Assembly: GCA_003538615.1 (NCBI GenBank)
Contig: DPRT01000129.1
Location: 7,476-13,974 of the forward strand
DNA length: 6,499 bases
Direction: 5' to 3'
Source of the DNA: Holophagaceae bacterium
Lineage (GTDB): Bacteria > Acidobacteriota > Holophagae > Holophagales > Holophagaceae
A model generated the notes under the pieces. That model did no database searches. It had not been told where the DNA came from and saw only the letters and a program-made list of their open reading frames with translations. The first letter of the stretch is position 1. Each line of letters begins with the position of its first letter. This document shows, in pieces, positions 5,297 to 6,499 of this stretch. The position numbers and the translations under genes were made by a program.

Positions 5297-6499
5297 CTAG
5301 CGGGTCCCGCCGCTGCGCGCCTGGATCAGCCTGGTGATGTCCGCCTTGGCTTCGGGGCTGAGGTGCAGCTTCCGGCGCCCGGCCTCGCGGAAATACTCCT
5401 CGGGATCGCGGCAGAGGCCGTCGGGCGTGGGGGGCAGGCCCTTGCGGGCCCGGGCGGCGTTCAGGAAGGCGTAGGGCTCCTTGGCCAGCTCGGGGCTCTG
5501 CAGGAAGTGCCGGACGGTCCACCAGCCACCCAGCACGCACCAGATGCCCAGCGCGGCCACGGCCTTGTGCTGGAGGCTCCGCATGAGGTCCGGCGTCTGG
5601 CGCACCTTCTGCCAGGCGATGCCGGCCCAGAGGTTCAGGCCGATGACGGCGGCGGTCAGCAGGAGGGTGCCCGTCCAGCCCAGGCTGCCCCAGCCCCAGC
5701 CCGTGAGGCCGATGACGGCGGGGGCCAGCAGGACGCTGAAGAGCAGGTTCAGGTGGAGCATGTAGAGCAGCAGGGATTCGGCGCTGGCGGCCTTGATGGG
5801 GTTGGGGCCCGTCCAGCGGGGGCGGATCAGTTCCACGGCGCCCATGAGGACTCCGGCCAGGAGGATCCAGCCCAGGCGCGCCGCCACGCTGGGCAGGGTG
5901 GTGTTGGCGATGGCGCCCAGCTCGCTGTAGGTGAAGGCGCCCGTGCGGCTTTGCAGCATCCAGACCCCGTTCTGCTGGATCCAGGTGCCGCCCCAGAGCC
6001 AGCTCTCCTGGGCCGAGGTCCCCCAGGCCAGCAGCAGGGCGCCGAGGATGGCCAGGCCTGCGAGGAAGCGGGCCTCGCTCCAGCGGGCCTGACCTTCCAC
6101 CGGCATGACCCGGAGGTGGCGGTAGAGCCCCCCCAGGAAGGCGCCGAAGGCCGGGAAGGCGATCCAGGGGAAGAGCGGGAACAGGGCCTGCACGCCGCGG
6201 TCCGGGTTGCCGTTGAAGAGCCCCCGGATGGGCAGCCACAGGCCGTCGGCCATGCCCGAGGCCCAGAGGTGGGGGGCCACCACGGGCACGAAGATGGCGA
6301 TGGCCAGGGCGAGACCCGTGAACACCCGGGGATTCCGCACGAGCCGCGCCAGGCCCTGGAGGATGAGCAGCGAGAAGACGATGCACTGGAGCACGTCGAT
6401 CTTGAACAGCTCCCGGGCCTGCTGCGGCGTGTTCAGCAGGGTCCAGTCCGCGAGGGTGATCCCGGGCGCATGGAGGGCATAGGCGCAGAGCAGGATGAA
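5297..6499 (-). CDS. Polytopic membrane acyltransferase-like protein (N-terminus beyond window)
   Basis: The frame is open from the right edge to a TAG at 5299-5297, giving 400 visible residues. A GTG at 6394 could be read as a start, but the upstream codons encode a sensible continuation (FILLCAYALHAPG, then LFKIDVLQCIVFSLLILQGL), so the gene runs off the window. At least seven hydrophobic segments follow, including RVFTGLALAIAIFVPVVAP, LFPLFPWIAFPAFGAFLGGLY and SLLLYMLHLNLLFSVLLAP. The PWIAFPAFGAFLGG and LLLYMLHL patterns resemble the HGSNAT/DUF1624 (COG3503) and acyltransferase-3 families, which move acyl groups onto sugars or envelope glycans across the membrane. The N-terminal active-site region is not visible, so substrate and exact family stay open. 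After the last membrane helix about 75 charged residues form a soluble tail (EPYAFLNAARARKGLPPTP… to the end) that I do not recognise. It precedes the CNNM/CorC gene by 13 bp. Confidence 0.65.
   Translation of the reverse strand, partial: FILLCAYALHAPGITLADWTLLNTPQQARELFKIDVLQCIVFSLLILQGLARLVRNPRVFTGLALAIAIFVPVVAPHLWASGMADGLWLPIRGLFNGNPDRGVQALFPLFPWIAFPAFGAFLGGLYRHLRVMPVEGQARWSEARFLAGLAILGALLLAWGTSAQESWLWGGTWIQQNGVWMLQSRTGAFTYSELGAIANTTLPSVAARLGWILLAGVLMGAVELIRPRWTGPNPIKAASAESLLLYMLHLNLLFSVLLAPAVIGLTGWGWGSLGWTGTLLLTAAVIGLNLWAGIAWQKVRQTPDLMRSLQHKAVAALGIWCVLGGWWTVRHFLQSPELAKEPYAFLNAARARKGLPPTPDGLCRDPEEYFREAGRRKLHLSPEAKADITRLIQARSGGTR

Noticed and set aside
4659..6386. A 575-codon minus-strand frame overlapping the acyltransferase and CNNM/CorC genes
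   Set aside because: Pro/Arg/Gly-rich out-of-frame translation across two recognisable genes; no domain.
6392..6394. GTG at 6394 as the true start of the acyltransferase-like gene
   Set aside because: The same frame stays open to the window edge with hydrophobic, family-like sequence, so the gene most likely starts beyond 6499.

Overview
The window is strongly G+C-rich (about two-thirds by eye). It holds six protein-coding genes, all on the minus strand and closely packed, so transcription runs from the right edge (6499) to the left edge (1). The first and last genes are cut by the window ends. The mix of an NAD-dependent phosphoglycerate dehydrogenase next to a DUF1015 protein, a receiver–DUF4388 response regulator and a GH113-like glycosidase would fit an Acidobacteriota lineage of the Holophaga/Geothrix type, with a deltaproteobacterial-type genome (Myxococcota, Desulfuromonadota) as the alternative. 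This assignment is inference from gene content and composition; there is no rRNA or other marker in the window. I see no mobile element, CRISPR array, tRNA or rRNA.

Layout in transcription order. (1) 6499-5297: a polytopic membrane acyltransferase-like protein whose N-terminus lies beyond the window. (2) 5283-4036: a CNNM/CorC-type membrane protein with a CBS pair and a C-terminal CorC_HlyC domain, 13 bp after gene 1 and probably co-transcribed with it. (3) 4035-3923: a short but heavily structured intergenic region with three successive hairpins. The last one buries the Shine-Dalgarno sequence of the next gene. (4) 3922-2663: a membrane-anchored GH113-like TIM-barrel glycoside hydrolase with both expected catalytic glutamates. 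(5) 2641-1886: a response regulator with a DUF4388 output domain, 21 bp after gene 4. (6) 1885-1752: an intergenic region with an 11-bp perfect inverted repeat enclosing two mini-hairpins, and a GC hairpin close to the next gene. (7) 1751-510: a DUF1015 protein. (8) 497-1: serA, whose start is intertwined with the stop of the DUF1015 gene (TGAATG, then a second ATG with a better ribosome binding site).

Functionally there are two themes. The left part is a serine-metabolism pair: SerA makes 3-phosphohydroxypyruvate, and the DUF1015 protein carries a DGHHR motif resembling that of ParB/Srx-fold free-serine kinases. The right part is envelope-related: an acyltransferase, a CNNM/CorC-type protein and an anchored glycosidase, with a response regulator attached. 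The most unusual non-coding signals are the Shine-Dalgarno-sequestering hairpin before the glycosidase, which has a possible competing fold, and the inverted repeat spanning the stop codon of the response regulator gene. The long plus-strand reading frames are antisense shadows of these genes.
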